Below, piece after piece: positions 42,074-42,297 of a DNA stretch of 42,297 nucleotides. Each line of letters opens with the position of its first letter. Within the stretch, counting starts at the first letter, position 1. This DNA comes from Dichomitus squalens LYAD-421 SS1 (Eukaryota > Basidiomycota > Agaricomycetes > Polyporales > Polyporaceae). The stretch is from positions 91,569 through 133,865 of the forward strand of contig NW_006766885.1 in NCBI RefSeq assembly GCF_000275845.1, read 5' to 3'. The notes under the pieces are model-generated. The model worked only from the letters and a program-made list of their open reading frames with translations, ran no database searches and was not told the origin of the DNA. The position numbers and the translations under genes are program-made.

Positions 42074-42297
42074 CTAGTAGCGTGTATGCAGTCCATGAGC
42101 AGCCTTGAGAGCCTCAACACGATGGGGAATGGAATCGTACAGCTTCTGTATATAACCAGTATCAAGCCCATATCATTCCTCCTGCAAGGCAGCCCATAAC
42201 TCATCAACATTCCGGGGGAGAGGGGAACGACGGTGTAGAAGTTCGAGGGCAAGCGGGCACAAATGGGATTCGCGTTTGGCCGGTGCAAACGCGTGCC
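42074..42297 (-). pseudogene. Tc1/mariner-type transposase remnant (C-terminal end), cut by the window edge
   Basis: Read on the minus strand from about 42235 to 42074, one frame gives RRSPLPRNVDELWAALQEE, a TGA, then YGLDTGYIQKLYDSIPHR and VEALKAAHGLHTRY followed by a stop. This is the characteristic end of fungal Tc1-like DDE transposases (the part after the third catalytic acidic residue, ending in HTRY). The TGA lies where a Trp is usual. An upstream piece with PNANPI, resembling the SPDLNPIE motif, lies in another frame, so there is also a frameshift. The copy is non-functional, and the 5' part lies outside the window. It shows that Tc1-like elements have been present in this genome, consistent with the two TA-flanked MITEs. 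Confidence 0.75.

Noticed and set aside
1..42297. CRISPR arrays, bacterial operons, riboswitches
   Set aside because: The sequence is clearly eukaryotic with spliced genes, and I saw no regularly spaced direct-repeat array or bacterial signals.

Overview
This window is nuclear DNA of a filamentous fungus, most likely an Agaricomycete (polypore-like basidiomycete). The evidence is intron-dense genes with mostly 48-100 nt introns, GT..AG junctions (many GTGCGT or GTACGT donors), moderately GC-rich coding sequence, and proteins of basidiomycete type. I built the exon models by hand from conserved protein motifs and splice signals. In every multi-exon model the exon lengths sum to a multiple of three. 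That supports the models but does not replace transcript data.

Layout, left to right: a C2H2 zinc-finger regulator (1550-2526, -); a Ppg1-type PP2A-like phosphatase (4868-6399, +); a gene-poor stretch with a possible ankyrin-repeat relic; a Sec14/CRAL-TRIO protein with a C-terminal membrane anchor (8597-10151, -); a block of palindromic and tandem repeats (about 10.5-11.45 kb); an unrecognised basic, low-complexity protein (14002-15036, +); an Npy1/NUDT12-type NADH pyrophosphatase (15522 to about 17413, -); 2.4 kb without a recognisable gene; a small unknown protein (19931-20230, +); a Ymc1-type mitochondrial carrier (20917-22683, +); translation factor eIF2 alpha (23031-24488, -) with a 454-bp TA-flanked MITE inserted just upstream; a secreted, probably GPI-anchored, pepsin-type protease (25991-28085, -); a CLIP-170-type microtubule plus-end protein (29403-33808, -); mitochondrial ribosomal protein bL34m (34155-34538, +); a second TA-flanked element of 1024 bp with inverted repeats of about 182 bp (34768-35791); a CLASP-N-domain protein (35858-38409, -); a trans-3-hydroxy-L-proline dehydratase (38986-40331, +); a membrane protein built from an internal duplication (40447-41416, +); and a decayed Tc1/mariner transposase C-terminus running off the right edge (42074-42297, -).

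Most genes are unrelated housekeeping or accessory genes, as expected for a fungal chromosome arm, and I see no biosynthetic cluster. The one functional association is the closeness of a CLIP-170 homologue and a CLASP-domain gene. Both families act at microtubule plus ends, and here they sit about 2 kb apart on the same strand, separated by the divergent bL34m gene and a transposon.

The most unusual structural features are two different non-autonomous TA-target elements close to gene ends, a foldback/tandem-repeat block near 10.5-11.4 kb, a gene whose two halves carry matching introns (exon-level duplication), and several introns that are stop-free and a multiple of three. I found no clear new system. 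The unknown genes and the repeat block are the best candidates for follow-up.
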